DNA of 64,000 nucleotides from Cylindrodendrum hubeiense (GCA_014621425.1 JAANBB010000033.1:1-64000); one strand, 5' to 3'. Positions 46,447 to 58,024 are shown, numbered from the stretch's first letter. Notes: generated by a model not told the origin, from the letters alone. Translations and numbers: made by a program.

Positions 46447-47085
46447 GCATGCCTCATGTTGGCGTCTTGTCTCCTTAATTTGGATGGATGCTAACTTGCG
46501 CAGTGAATGATGAATAGTGGGAGCTCTCATGGTAACTTGTGACGTCTTTCAAGCTCATGATTAGGCATATATTTACGTTCTGGGAATTTCTGGTGGATGA
46601 CATATCAATAGCTGAATTCCCTTCTGGGAGATGAAGTTCACTTCATCTTCATTTTATCTGATTTGCACCTCGGTTCATAGCACTGTCTTGTGAAATACCA
46701 TACGATCAATCTTTTCTACCTTGCTCATATGGCTCAATCTATCATTTTAACTGGCTTGGTTAGTCCCGTCGGTAGGAGCAAAATTACATGGCCGCAAGGT
46801 GATCGGGTATTATCTTTGAACGCGTGTCTCTTCACACTGTGAAGGGGCGAGTACAACAGGGTACAGGTTTAGCATCAGCAGCTTTACCGCAGTAGAGTCG
46901 ACAGTAACTGTCTACTACTCCATATTTGCAGACGTGTGTTCACATAAATGCCTCAGGCAACAGTAATTACTACTCCCTAAGAGAATGCAGGAGTTGAATG
47001 GAATATGACATGATTTTAAATGCACTCGTCCAGCTTTGTGAAGCATTGTGCCCCTCCAAGTAATTTCTCGTCAACCGAGATGCAA
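46447..47085. other. Intergenic spacer
   Basis: No coding frame, RNA gene or repeat recognised in 640 bp. Confidence 0.35.
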
Positions 47086-47577
47086 CTATCTTCTCATTTG
47101 GAATTTGAGGTAGGCCCGTAGTGATTCATCCGAAACTGACCCAACGAATTGTACTACCCTGTTACCAGCCGTCACACTTTTCACTTTGACGAGCCCCCCA
47201 GTTGTACACACCAGTACTTGCTGCCCATCATTGCCCATGTGGACGTCCTCGATTATGTGCACTCCATCTGGAGATACTTGCTGGACCCCGTGGATAGGTT
47301 TCATTGGGAGTTGTTCTGTACTCTCAAAATCGCCTCGTCTTGGAGACTTGAGCTCAATCCATGTTCCAAGGGCTTGTTCTGCATGTGAGCAGGCCCCTGT
47401 GCTGTTTTGAAGCGTAGGTAAGTATGAGTCGCTCGAGAGGCCTCGAAACTGGCCAGCATTCGCGGTTGCTGGCTTGAGTGGAACCCCCTGGGAAAGAGGA
47501 GGTTGTAACATGGTATTCATCTTGAGATGATGCTTATTGGAGTTTAGATATTGTTCTGCATTGTATGATGGAGTCAT
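47086..47577 (-). CDS. Hypothetical protein, 163 residues
   Basis: Single-exon frame from the ATG at 47577 (MTPSYNAEQYLNS). The N-terminal half is polar and Pro/Ser/Asn-rich; the C-terminal half is more regular, with hydrophobic strands (DGVHIIEDVHMG, GQQVLVCTTGGLVKVKSV, GNRVVQFVGSVSDESLRAYLKF), as in a small beta-rich domain. No family recognised and no signal peptide. Composition is even, but support is limited to that; exons further upstream are possible. Confidence 0.4.
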   Translation of the reverse strand: MTPSYNAEQYLNSNKHHLKMNTMLQPPLSQGVPLKPATANAGQFRGLSSDSYLPTLQNSTGACSHAEQALGTWIELKSPRRGDFESTEQLPMKPIHGVQQVSPDGVHIIEDVHMGNDGQQVLVCTTGGLVKVKSVTAGNRVVQFVGSVSDESLRAYLKFQMRR

Positions 47578-49887
47578 CGAAGTTATTTCTCTGCGATCGG
47601 GTCATAGGCTTTGCAAATATGAATGACAGCCGAGTACGAACAACCTCGTAATTTATACCGTCAACAGAACAGGAAGCTTAACGAAGTGGCGGAACTGAGG
47701 ATATCTAACGAGCCAGTGCGGCCTCAGAGCAGAAGATGGTGGAAATGAAGAGACCACCTGATGGTATTTATGCTTTTGACGGTTGTTCGTTATCGAACCT
47801 AATTTATTTATGAGGAGTTTGTTTGGTCCACCAAAAAAGTATGCCGCAACTCGATTTTAGCGGTGATGCTAAGTGGCTGCCGTGCCTCACGTGCCTCTTT
47901 GTGACAGGTGTCAATCGATCGTCCTCTCTTCTTGGCCCCACCCACTCCAGTGGGGTGTCCTACGTGCGTGGCCCATGGACTTTAAGGCAGAGTTCTCAGC
48001 ACATCTTTTGTTTGCCACATTTCCCTGACTGATCCCACTTGTCTCACTGTAATCTTCATGAGGTATGTTTTATGCCTCGGGATCGTATCAAATCATAACG
48101 GTCGTCTCCAGTCTCGGGCAGCGGATTTTATTCTCCCAAAAAGCAGACACTGCTATTATATCATCAAAACATGGGCCTCCACCGGCTCCTGGGCCTATCT
48201 ACGACCCCGACAAGGCCAATCAGCTGATTTGTTTGTGGCTGCTGGACGTGAAATCCTTCTTTACCCCGAAGGCGAGATCCTATACATCTGACTTGTGGCA
48301 TGGCTGTGGAAACAGGTTGCAGAATATGGGCCCGTGTAGCGGATACCTGCCGAGCTTGTTGGGTGCATGACTGTGTACGCCTCGGGCTCGGCTAGGTGTC
48401 AGTGAGGATATTTACTATTGGTTATGCGGCAGGTGTAATGATGACGTGACCTCTTAGGGAGACACCATAGTAGAGCTGACGTATTGGGCATGGCTAATTC
48501 ACCATCGCATAATGAGCGAGAATTCAGCAAGGATAAGCGAAGTCAGTTGAAGTTCGTTTCTGATCACAACCTAATATCGCCATAGGCGTAGCATAAAGAT
48601 AACAAGTCGTAAGGTATCGATTGCCGATTCAAGGGGTACATAGTACGAGACCACAATACCATATGCGCCAGAAAGTCATGGTGTACGTATCATTCGAATA
48701 GGTGTGGCGGTGGGAATGGTGCGGTAAGCATGGCGACCAGACGGGTGACGGAAGATTCCGTGATGGCGCCTCAGCTGGCCAAGGCGGGGTGGGGGGTAAG
48801 AAAGGGAGGTCTCCAGCAGCAAGGTAGAAGACAGGTATGGGAGGAAGAAGTCGTTTTCACAACCTCAAAGCATCGGGATGTCCAAGGGCGGCGCCTTACC
48901 CAAGTAGAGGGGGGCAGAAGGCGGCAGCGACTTTAACAATGCCAAATTTACAGATCAGGCCTCCAGGCTCTTTGAGCCGCCCAGTCAAGTCATACCAAGC
49001 GCTCACTTGCTCCCATAGCCAGTCCAGGATTTAAGACGAATGCTGCATATAGCAGGGATATAATTGCGCCAATGAACTGGGATTAATCGTTTCATCGCGC
49101 TGGGTATTATGAAAGTAGATATGAAATGATGGACGGGAAGGCTTGCACTGCGAGAGGGAGCAAGGCCATTCATTCAACATGGTGATCGATTACTACATAA
49201 CTGACGTTTATGATGGTCGGCCGCCAGTTGCTTAAGCTTCCCCGCAATCTCACGTTGCTGCCTGACGATCAGGTCTTCACAACTTCCTTTTAACATTGGT
49301 ATTTAACACAAAGTCAACTCAGCCTCAAGACCTGTCTCATTTCCGTCATTCTTGCCCCCAGCTAGCTATCCATCGAGATGAGCGAAAATAACAACGACGC
49401 TGATAAGTCTCTGGAACAGCTTGCTCACCACCATGGCAAATCAATTATCTCTCTCCTCATAGACATTCAAAAAAGCAAAGTTGAGCAGCAGAAATTTTGA
49501 CCGTTTATTGAAAACTTGGAATGTCTAAGCCCAAATCGAAATGGATCCACCTGGCTATCTCGTCGGTGGATTGATGCCACTTGCAGACCCCAGCAGCGGT
49601 GCAGACCCTGCGAAGCCCCCTGACGCATGACATTGGCTGCCTCACTCGTGACTTCGGCGCAGCCACGACGCGTGAGAAGACGAATCACAATGGTTGGCGC
49701 CCATAATGCAGCCTTATTTCATTAATTTGCAGCAACAGGGCGAGATAACACACCGCACAAACTTCGCCGATTGAGCTGGTATCTCCAAGGGAACCAAAGC
49801 AGCAGCCCTCGCCCCCCCAATTCCGCGCCAACCTGCTACTGGAACTCTGTATGTGCCGTCGCGAATATCGAACCCTCCACAGCCGAT
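47578..49887. other. 2.3-kb region with no supported full-length gene
   Basis: Upstream of the NLR gene. Short frames near 47823-48370 and 48730-49034 lack motifs. A 40-codon frame (49378-49500) is listed separately. No RNA gene recognised. Confidence 0.35.
49378..49500 (+). CDS. Short frame, possible upstream ORF or first exon of the NLR gene
   Basis: ATG AGC GAA ... TGA encodes 40 residues (MSENNNDADKSLEQLAHHHG, then SIISLLIDIQKSKVEQQKF), helix-like and unlike random sequence. A GTTGAG donor-like site (49480-49485) lies inside it, and the same donor type is used elsewhere in this window. I could not find an acceptor that joins it to the NLR frame with certainty. Confidence 0.25.
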   Translation: MSENNNDADKSLEQLAHHHGKSIISLLIDIQKSKVEQQKF

Positions 49888-52769
49888 CATGCCGCCCGGC
49901 CCGAACACAAAGCTACAGGGCGCGGGGCCCGCGAGAAGCGCTCCTGCGGACTGGTCCGCCGACAATTACGGCTCCGGCACCCAAAGCATCAGCACAGGCA
50001 GCGGGGCTCACAATGTCAATTCTGGGGCCGGCTACCTATACAATGTGCAGAACCAGTATATCAGTAAGGAGCAGTCGCGTCTTTTGTTCATAGCATGTGC
50101 CTCCCGCAAGGACGCAATAGGGCTAACAGTCGGGCTAATGTCCCGTTTTGAAGCTCAAAGTCCCCCAGGACCAGGCTCGTTGCGAGAGTGCCAACAATCG
50201 TTGGCCTTTCTCGAGATGAATGATCGACCGAACGACATCGACGGCGCCGTCGAGGGGACCTGCGAGTGGCTATCTCGACACGAGACATACAGAGACTGGG
50301 CGAGCCGCGATCGAGGTCTGCTCTGGATCGAAGGCAAGCCGGGCTCTGGGAAGTCGACATTGCTGAAGCACGTGCTGCGAAGCGTTGAAGCAGATGGAGA
50401 CATGGGAGACAAAGCCATCATACTCTCTTTCTTTTTCCACGGGCGAGGCGGTGAACTGCAGAGGAAGCCGCTCGGGCTCTTCCGGTCACTCCTTCATCAG
50501 CTTCTCGTCCAGGTGCCCGAGTGTTCGCCGCTCCTCGTCGACGCGTTTCAGCAACGATGTGATACCATTGGCACTGTGGGCGAGAAATGGCAGTGGCATG
50601 CGCGCGAGCTGCCGGTCTTTTTCGAGTCGTTGGTGTCGAAGGTCTTGGAGAGATGGTCCATCTGGCTCTTTGTCGACGCCCTAGATGAGTGTGGCGAAGA
50701 AAACGCAATCAACCTGATCGATTATTTCAAATCGCTTATTAAAAGACTTCCGCCCACCACTTCTCGATTTAGTACTTGTTTTTCATGTCGACACTACCCT
50801 ATTTTAGAGCTTGAATACGGATCGACGATATGTATGGAGGATGAAAATATGGGCGATATTGCCCACATTTGTGCTAAGCAAGCTATCTACGCTTCGCATC
50901 AGATCAGCACCTGCGATTGCAGACATGATTACGTGCCAAGCATTGGGTGTCGTTTTGTGGGCGCGTCTCGTCGTGAAACGTGTTCTGACGCTCGCTGGCC
51001 ATGGGGAAGAACTCAAGATCCAGGCGGAAATCCGGCGCATCCCTCCAGATTTAGATGCTTTGTACGACGGGCTCATCCGGAGCATGGAGTCGAGGGCCAT
51101 GTCCCAAAGACTAATCCAATGGATTTGCATTTCTAAAGTACCGCTATCAATAGACCAGTTACGATGGGCTATGGCCATCAACCCCGACCTCCCGTACAAA
51201 TCACTGCAACAATGCCGGGAGTCAGAGGAGTATACGTGGGATGACGAGACGATGGAGCGGAGGATCAAAACGCTTAGTTGTGGCCTTGCTGAGACGGTAC
51301 CGTTTATAAAGTCAAGGACTGTGCAGTTTATCCACCAGTCGGTCAAGGACTTTTTTATGGAAAGGGGCTTGTTGGCTCTAGCGGCTTTGGATGGGAGCCT
51401 GGTGTCAAGCGTCGTAGGAGTTGGCCGCGCGCATTATAACCTATGCCGAATTTGCCTCCGGTATATGGCAATGGAAGAGATCGCGCAGCGGATAAGCTCT
51501 AGTTGGAATGACCTAGAATCTGAGTTCCCTTTGCTGGGCTACGCCGCGACATGGTGGGTGGCTCATGCGAAACAAGGAGAGGTCAAAGGAGAAGGTCAAG
51601 ACGATCTGTTGCAGGTTTTCGGCTGGCCATCAGAAAGTCTTGTGCAGCTATGGATACGAGTTTACCTAAAAACAGTGGGATACTACAGCGATGAGTACCC
51701 ACCGGAAGGGACGAGTTTACTCCACGTCGTATCAAGATATGAGTTGACAGACTTATTATCGAGCATTTTGCATAAGGTAAATCAATTGGAAGTCGATATT
51801 GATTGCCGAGATGGAAATGGATGGACACCGCTATTATGGGCTGCCTCGAAGGGACACGCGGGCATCATCGAGCTGCTGCTCAGTACAGGCAAGGTCAACG
51901 TTGATGCAAAACAAACGGGTGGTTTTTATGATATAACACCGCTATCATGGGCTGTTTCGAATGGAGATATAGCCACCATAAAGCTGCTACTTGATACCGG
52001 TAAGGTCGATGTCAATGTGAGAGATAGAAGTGATTATGGCCAACGGACGCCGCTATCATGGGCCGCCTCGAATAGAGACGCGACAGCCGTCAAGCTGCTA
52101 CTCGATACTGGCAAGGTCGATATTGACGCCAACGTGAGAGACATAGGATGTTATAGCCACCGGACGCCGCTATTATGGGCCACCTCTAAGGGAAACGCAG
52201 CCGTTGTCAAGCTATTACTTGATACCGGCAAGGTCGATGTCAACATGAGAGATATGAGCATGTATGGCCACCGGACGCCGTTGTCGTGGGCCACCTTGAA
52301 GCGAAACACAGCCGTTGTCAAGCTACTACTTGATACTGACAAGGTCGATGTCAACGTGAGAGATGTCAGTAATTATGGCCAACGGACGTCGCTATCGAAG
52401 GATGTCTTAAATTGAGACGCGGCCATCGTCAAACTGCTGCTCGATACCGGCAAAGTCGACGTCGATGCGAGAGATACAGAGTTCGACCGGACGCCGCTGT
52501 GGCTGGCTGCCACGGGGGGGCATGAAGTTATCGTCAAGCTGCTGATTGATACCGGCAAGGTCGACGTTAATGCGAGAGACAAGTATGGCCGGATGCCGCT
52601 GTGGGTGGCCGTTCAGCGGGGATACGAAGCCATCGTCAAGCTACTTCTCAACACGGGCAAAGTCGACGTCGACGCGAAATATACAGAGTTCGACCAGACG
52701 CCGTTGTTGTGGGCTACTCAGCGGGGGCATGCTGCTATGGTCGAATTATTACAGAGCTACCCACGTTGA
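49888..52769 (+). pseudogene. NLR-type protein: NACHT ATPase plus nine ankyrin repeats, with a frameshift and a nonsense codon
   Basis: Fungal NLR/STAND proteins act in non-self recognition and programmed cell death. From the ATG at 49888: a Gly/Ser/Asn-rich N-terminus (residues 22-60, NYGSGTQ, GSGAHN, SGAGYLYN, QNQY); a NACHT module with Walker A GKPGSGKST (about residue 149) and Walker B WLFVDALDECG (about 262); a winged-helix-like linker; and nine ankyrin repeats of 33-39 residues (51800-52760), several nearly identical (TPLSWA then VKLLLDTGKVDV). Two lesions: one extra base at 50862-50864 (GATATTGCCCACATT, where DIATFV is expected) and an in-frame TGA at 52412-52414 in repeat 6, after which the frame stays open to 52769. 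Sequencing error is possible for the first. Programmed readthrough is unlikely but untested. Confidence 0.8.
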
Positions 52770-53393
52770 GCCTTGGTTGAGCTGTATCTGCCACGCTATG
52801 GATAGCAGCGACAGTTATTCGCGGCTGGCCGTCGGTCATTATCATGGCAACGCCAAAGGATGTCAAATGGAAGTTACGGAGCCATGCATTCACTGCCTTG
52901 AGCAGTATTGATAGTATGCTGCAGGCTCCATGTATGATATCATCTGATTGCCTGCATCTTCATCCACTCATAATCTAGAGTTGTATGCCTTCTTTGCATT
53001 GGCTCACTATCTCGCGACGACATATCCCACGCACACGTTTGCAACCAGAAGCTCAGTGAAAGTGGCCGTCGAGATGGACAACGGCGATGAAGGTGGCGAC
53101 GAGGAAGATGACAGCGATGGCAATGGCGAATGCGGAGATGATGATGAAGATGAGGACGAAGAAGAAGAAGAAACCTAGTCCCAAGGCGCTCAGGTACTCA
53201 ATTCGTCGAGAACCTGTGTGGCGTTTCAGAGCAAAAGACCAGGTGGTAGGATAGTCTCTGCTATCAGATAGTGCTGCGCAAATGGTGGTGGGAATATATT
53301 CAGCTAGTTTCAAGTGCTTTAAATGATTAACTACTATTCATCCTCTAGCCTCTTAAAGTCAACATGATAGGTTGTCCACCCTATCGCTTCAAA
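52770..53393. other. Spacer with a GA-rich, strand-asymmetric tract
   Basis: At 53070-53176 the plus strand is almost all purine-rich GAN codons (Asp/Glu/Gly run), while the minus strand reads as a hydrophobic stretch (Phe/Ile/Val/Ala). Neither frame has convincing start or context, so no gene is called. Confidence 0.3.
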
Positions 53394-54041
53394 TTATATC
53401 AAATCCCGGTTGAACCCATCGAAAGCTAGTGGGACAGCGGTTTCGTTCCGCTTAGGCAGCCTCGTATGCACCTTTTTTAACTTAGTCTCAGCACGTTCGC
53501 TTAGCCAGTAATGGAACCAAACACATGCGACCGCATCTTCGTTGTTCCAGGTCTGAATGCCATCCATCCATCCGTAGATTGGGTTTGCAGCATAGGGAGA
53601 TAGGTGTGCCATGCTCCCATTCATGCCCGAACCCATCGAGAGCACCATGCCTTTCAATTCATTTACACCGTCCCGGTTCTCTGGAGCAAGTGTGCTCGGA
53701 AAATAGACAGCTCGGATTTCCGTGTTGCGAGTAAAGTGGAATGAGAAACCAACGCGGTTAAGGTCAACTAAAGATATTTCGGGCTCGGTGGCAGACTGGG
53801 CTCTGAAGTTGGCGAGCAGCTGTTCATACTGAGTTGACTTTTTGAATGTTTCGTAGGCTTCGGTTGACCTTCAGTTTAATGAAAGCACATAATCTCCCGG
53901 GGATTCTACAATTGGGCCGTAACAGGGCGCGTAGCTAAAGTCAGTCGCTACTGAGAGGAATGGCGCCAAAATAGACACGTCAAAGAGTATAGAATCGGGC
54001 ACTTGGAATCTAATCCACGTAGACATTCGTCTTTCGGCCAT
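53394..54041 (-). pseudogene. Unknown protein interrupted by an in-frame TGA
   Basis: From the ATG at 54041 (MAERRMSTWIRFQVPDSILFDVS) the frame runs to a TGA at 53873-53871 and continues in the same phase to a TAA at 53394: 57 residues, stop, then 157 residues. The second part is protein-like throughout (RSTEAYETFKKSTQYEQLL, VGFSFHFTRNTEIRAVYFPS, WMDGIQTWNNEDAVACVWFH). The region around the stop offers no plausible intron. No family recognised. Next to the broken NLR gene. Confidence 0.45.
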
Positions 54042-55075
54042 GTTTGTAGTGGCGCAGGTGAGATGCGAATGCGAGATTGGGGTTGAAGCTGGTGGGCGGT
54101 TGGATGGCTATTTATTAGTATAGGCTGATGTCAGTCAGTACCTCAGACCACCACGCATCCTTGGGAAAGCCCAACCCCAGTCCACATTTTTAATGGTGCA
54201 GTGTAAGATAGAAAACGATGGAGAAGAGCCAACCAACACATGCGGTGCCAAGGTGGGGGGCTGCACTGCCAACCACGTCGGACCAAGCATTGAGATGAAG
54301 GCTGTCTCCATAGGATGCGTGACCAGAGACCAAGGCGCACGCGGATGGAATCACCTGTCTGTTGCGTGTTGACGGGGGTACGCCAGCGCACCTCGAGGAA
54401 TACCGCTGTATTCATAAAACATCTAATTTGTTGGTCAAATGGCCTGTGTTGGGGCTGTGTAGTATGGAGTAGATGAACTGTCGTAATACAGTATGAGACG
54501 CAGAACGAAAACAGGGGAGCCAACCAACACACGATCGAGATGTTAGTGCAGGGTAGAGCTACTGGCGGTATGGGGCCAAAGTCAAGACAATCGCAACAAG
54601 ACAGTGACCCGTTTGGCCATTTTGTGGGTTGTGCATGTTGCTATCGAGAGCCCAGCGGTTGTATAGCATGGAGCTCGGCTAGGTGCTGGCGATTGTCTCT
54701 CCTATCGGTCATGCGCAAGAGTGTCACTAAAATGACTAACTATTTGATGCTAAGTATGACATGTTCCAAGGCAGACATCACAACATAACCTGCGGGCCAT
54801 GTGGCATTGAAAGATGAGTGTTATTCAATCTTGCTGCTCGCATTGCGTATTAAACATGCTATCAACCACGAGATACACTCCACGCTTTTTGGATTCCTAA
54901 ACACGGCTCATTTGCCTTCATGTGATGCTCTCCTATTGCTTTTGTGAAATAAAAAAAGGTAAGTGACGTTTGTGCTCCCAAATATTTACAGTACTCCCTT
55001 TGGCGTTACTGAGCATGCGACTCTAGTCCATCCGTACAAAAACCAATTGAAGGACTCATATCCATAGTTTCGGAA
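54042..55075. other. Intergenic region with a partial direct repeat
   Basis: A segment near 54217-54240 (GAGCCAACCAACACATG) recurs at 54519-54536 (GAGCCAACCAACACACG), with weaker similarity just before each. No gene recognised. Confidence 0.35.
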
Positions 55076-57388
55076 TCAGGTAGGCATCCAAGGATCCGCA
55101 GCCCAGCTTTCAGGAGAAATATCCGGCCAATAGAGACCCTGGGATCCATCCTGATACATGGACGCGTTGATGAATTGCAAATCCAAGACTGGCTGAGACA
55201 GCAACTCTTGCAATGATGGCTCTTGCAATGCCATACCGGCTGTAGCTCCAGAGAAGGCTCCAACATCAAGTGCTCCGAGAGATGAGTCGTCTATCAAAGT
55301 GGGAGTAGCGCCGGGCATGGAAAAGTCTCCCCTGCGTGCTTGTGCAGCCGCCATGGTGACTTTCATCGCGTCGGTGTGCTGGCAAAACTCTCCGGCAGCA
55401 AAGTTGCCTGTCTCTCTAAGTTGTTCGAGAAATTGGACAGAGGACTCAAATTGCTCCCTGTCGTTTCGGTGGTCCTTCCCATCCAATAGACTGGAGATGG
55501 CGAGGACCGTGGCAGCAGAGAAAAGGTACTGGGTGTAGAAATAGTCAAAGGTGGCAAACGACCCGTCGATCCAGCACTCGATGAGAAGGCGGCAGGAATG
55601 TCGGGCGCATCTCACGCAAGCCTCAGCTAAGGTCATTGCAGAAGCGGGCACTTGTGGTTCCGTGTTTGGTTGGGTGTCCCAGGTCGCTACATGCGTCCGG
55701 AGTACGTGGAGCAGAATAGGCCGTGTTGCACTAATTACACACTGAGGTTGTCAGCAAATACGAGCGGACAAGATGGAGGGAGTTAAGGTTACCTGGTTGA
55801 AATATAGGTGGAGGGAGAGTGGCTTCGGGCTTGGCTCAACGGTGTTATCCTTGGGATCGATGTGCAGGTGGTCCGGCAGTTCCTCGACCCAATTACGAAG
55901 ATCCTTCAACGCTTCCTGGACTCGTTGGGATAATGATGTCTCCTGTGGGTTTCTGCTATAGATAGAATATCCGATTCTTCCGGCAAGGCGTGCCAATCGC
56001 ACGCTGGCAACGAGATATGCCGAGTCCTTGAAGTCATCGTGGTGGCTTGCCAACACCGGGTCTGACGGAAGATCGACTTCGATGAATTCATCCTGTATGG
56101 CAACGGGATGGCCGAGTCTAGAAGCCCACATCCGATCAAAGCTGTAAGCGGTCCACCAGACACGGTTCCTGTGCTCTCTGACACTTGGGTCGCTGAGCTG
56201 GGACTCCGGGACGTTGAGGTGCAAGCCCATGACTACGGACAGCCGCACTGAGGATCCAGCTAGTGCGTACGCCGTGTAGCGGCGATTCAAGGCAAGTGAG
56301 TAAAAAGACTGTAAATAAGAGGTTAGGCGGTGCGATAAAGAATTGCGGGGAACGTACAAGCAGCAGTCTTATCTCGATGGCGTCAATTCTTGGCCGCTCG
56401 CTAGTGATGCGCAGAACTCGCGTCGCTCGCGCAAAGTATCCTATCCCTGGAAAGTTCATTTGCGCCGCAGCGGTCCTGGTTGAATACATCTCGCCAATTG
56501 CAAACATGGCCCACAGTTTGGCCTTCAGAAATGAATCGCTGGAGTTTGGATTCTGGAGTGTCTGATCGAGTCCCTCTAATATCTGACTCCTGCGAACAAT
56601 GTGGTAGCAGCGAGTAACATATTTCAGGGCGACGTTGACAAGAAGACGAGCTCGTGACGGGAATGGCCAAGGGCAGTCAATATCCGAGAGTGCGAGCAAT
56701 CGTTCATCTGATGGGTAGTCAATCCGAGGAAGATGGTTGTGCCGGGCAGATGAGATGGCTTGGCGGAAGCGCGTCGCGAAAGCTGCATCTGAGGCCTCTC
56801 CAATTAAAATGGGAGTATGAGGGATGTTCATGTTAAAGAACCAAGGGTTCAAATCTAATGAGGGAGCCTGAATGGTGGATGGGCCCTCTGCCGAGACTCT
56901 TACGGGAACAACTGAGACATCTTTTTGGGTGGAGTCACTTCGAGACTTGCTGCTCCCTTCCTGACTGCGAAGTCGCTCGTTCTCAGCAACAAGGTCATCG
57001 ATATACCTGCATCATTAGATATGTCAAAGAAAGCTGGGAAAATGACAGCTGGGAACATACTGTTGGCTGACTTTGACGAGGCGATTCTTGCGAGGATACG
57101 AACACTCGGTAGGTTTACCCGCGTGAGTGCAATTCTCACAAGGAGTACCTCCAGAGCATTTCACCTTTCTGGAATGACATCTGCGACATCTGCGACGACA
57201 ATTGGGTAAGTAGACGCTCTACGGGGATCTGACTCGGCTCGCACTGACGCTGTGGATTTGGTCCTTCGCTGGGGCCCACGGCGGCTGGGAGTTGTCTGAG
57301 ACCCGAAATCATCCTTGCCACCGTCTGGATCTGATGCGGTGACTGAGCCACGGGGGCTCGCATTGGGGGACGTCATTGCCGGCGACAT
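55076..57388 (-). CDS. Zn2Cys6 transcription factor with fungal_trans domain
   Basis: Nuclear regulator. Five exons: 57388-57249, 57189-57061, 57006-56358, 56308-55793, 55741-55076; 2100 nt, 699 residues. Zinc cluster C48-x2-C51-x6-C58-x5-C64-x2-C67-x8-C76 (TACRRCHSRKVKC), rebuilt only when exon 1 ends at GTCAGT and exon 2 begins at ATGTCGCAG; a second AG 12 nt downstream would remove the first Cys pair, so acceptor choice matters. A leucine-type coiled coil follows (YIDDLVAENERLRSQ). The middle homology region holds GLHLNVPESQLSDP, EHRNRVWWTAYSFDRMWASRLGHP and QDEFIEVDLPSD. Divergently transcribed from the MFS gene 636 bp away, a common regulator/transporter arrangement. Confidence 0.88.
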
Positions 57389-58024
57389 GTTTGCCAGCGC
57401 CTATATGAGTGGAGGAGAGGGTACGGTGAGATGATGTATTGGCCGGAGAAACGGAGCCCAGATACGACATACGGAGCTCGGCGCCGGTCGTGTGACCGTC
57501 GCTTGTGTCTCAGAAGATCTGCGAATCCGGCGTGTGGTCTTGTGCCGATTGGATCCTTGCTTCCGGGGGATCTGTGCAGAGTTCTTGTGCATTTGGCCGA
57601 CGTCGTCCGGCGAAGACGGGCACCTCACCGTGATGACTCAGCGCGAATTGCTCCGGTTCGGCGAAGGCTACGTTTTGCCGAGCGAATGGCCCTTGCGGCT
57701 CGGCTTCTTCCATGGTAATAGGCGGCATCCTGACTCGAACACCGGGAATAACCTCCATCTGGAGTCGCATTGTCGGGATTGGCATCCGACCTCGCAACAT
57801 ACCCAATTACGGTCCCACTTGACGTCTTTGTCACAATGCTAAACGAAAAAAATTCACTGACTCTTCGCAAGAGGGTCTTTGATATATATGTACTGGTGTC
57901 GGTTGCAAAGCCGGTTATCCTACTCCATCCTTAAATCTTGGCACTTGATGTAGTCGGCAAGAAGCATTCGTCAACTTGCCTTCGAACCCCGCACCCCCTT
58001 AGCCGATCCCCGAACGATCCAAAC
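57389..58024. promoter_or_regulatory. Bidirectional promoter of regulator/MFS pair
   Basis: 636 bp between two start codons. GCCGAGC (57677-57683) and GCTCGGC (57698-57704) form a perfect 7-bp inverted repeat with a 14-nt spacer, a spacing seen in Zn2Cys6 dimer sites although the half-site is not a plain CGG. Two CGGAGC direct motifs occur near 57451-57480. A TATA-like GATATATATG at 57881-57890 precedes the MFS ATG by about 140 bp. Binding is inferred. Confidence 0.45.

Noticed and set aside
48590..48620. AACAAGTCGTAAGG resembling the end of small-subunit rRNA
   Set aside because: The match is about a dozen bases and the flanking conserved rRNA sequence is absent.
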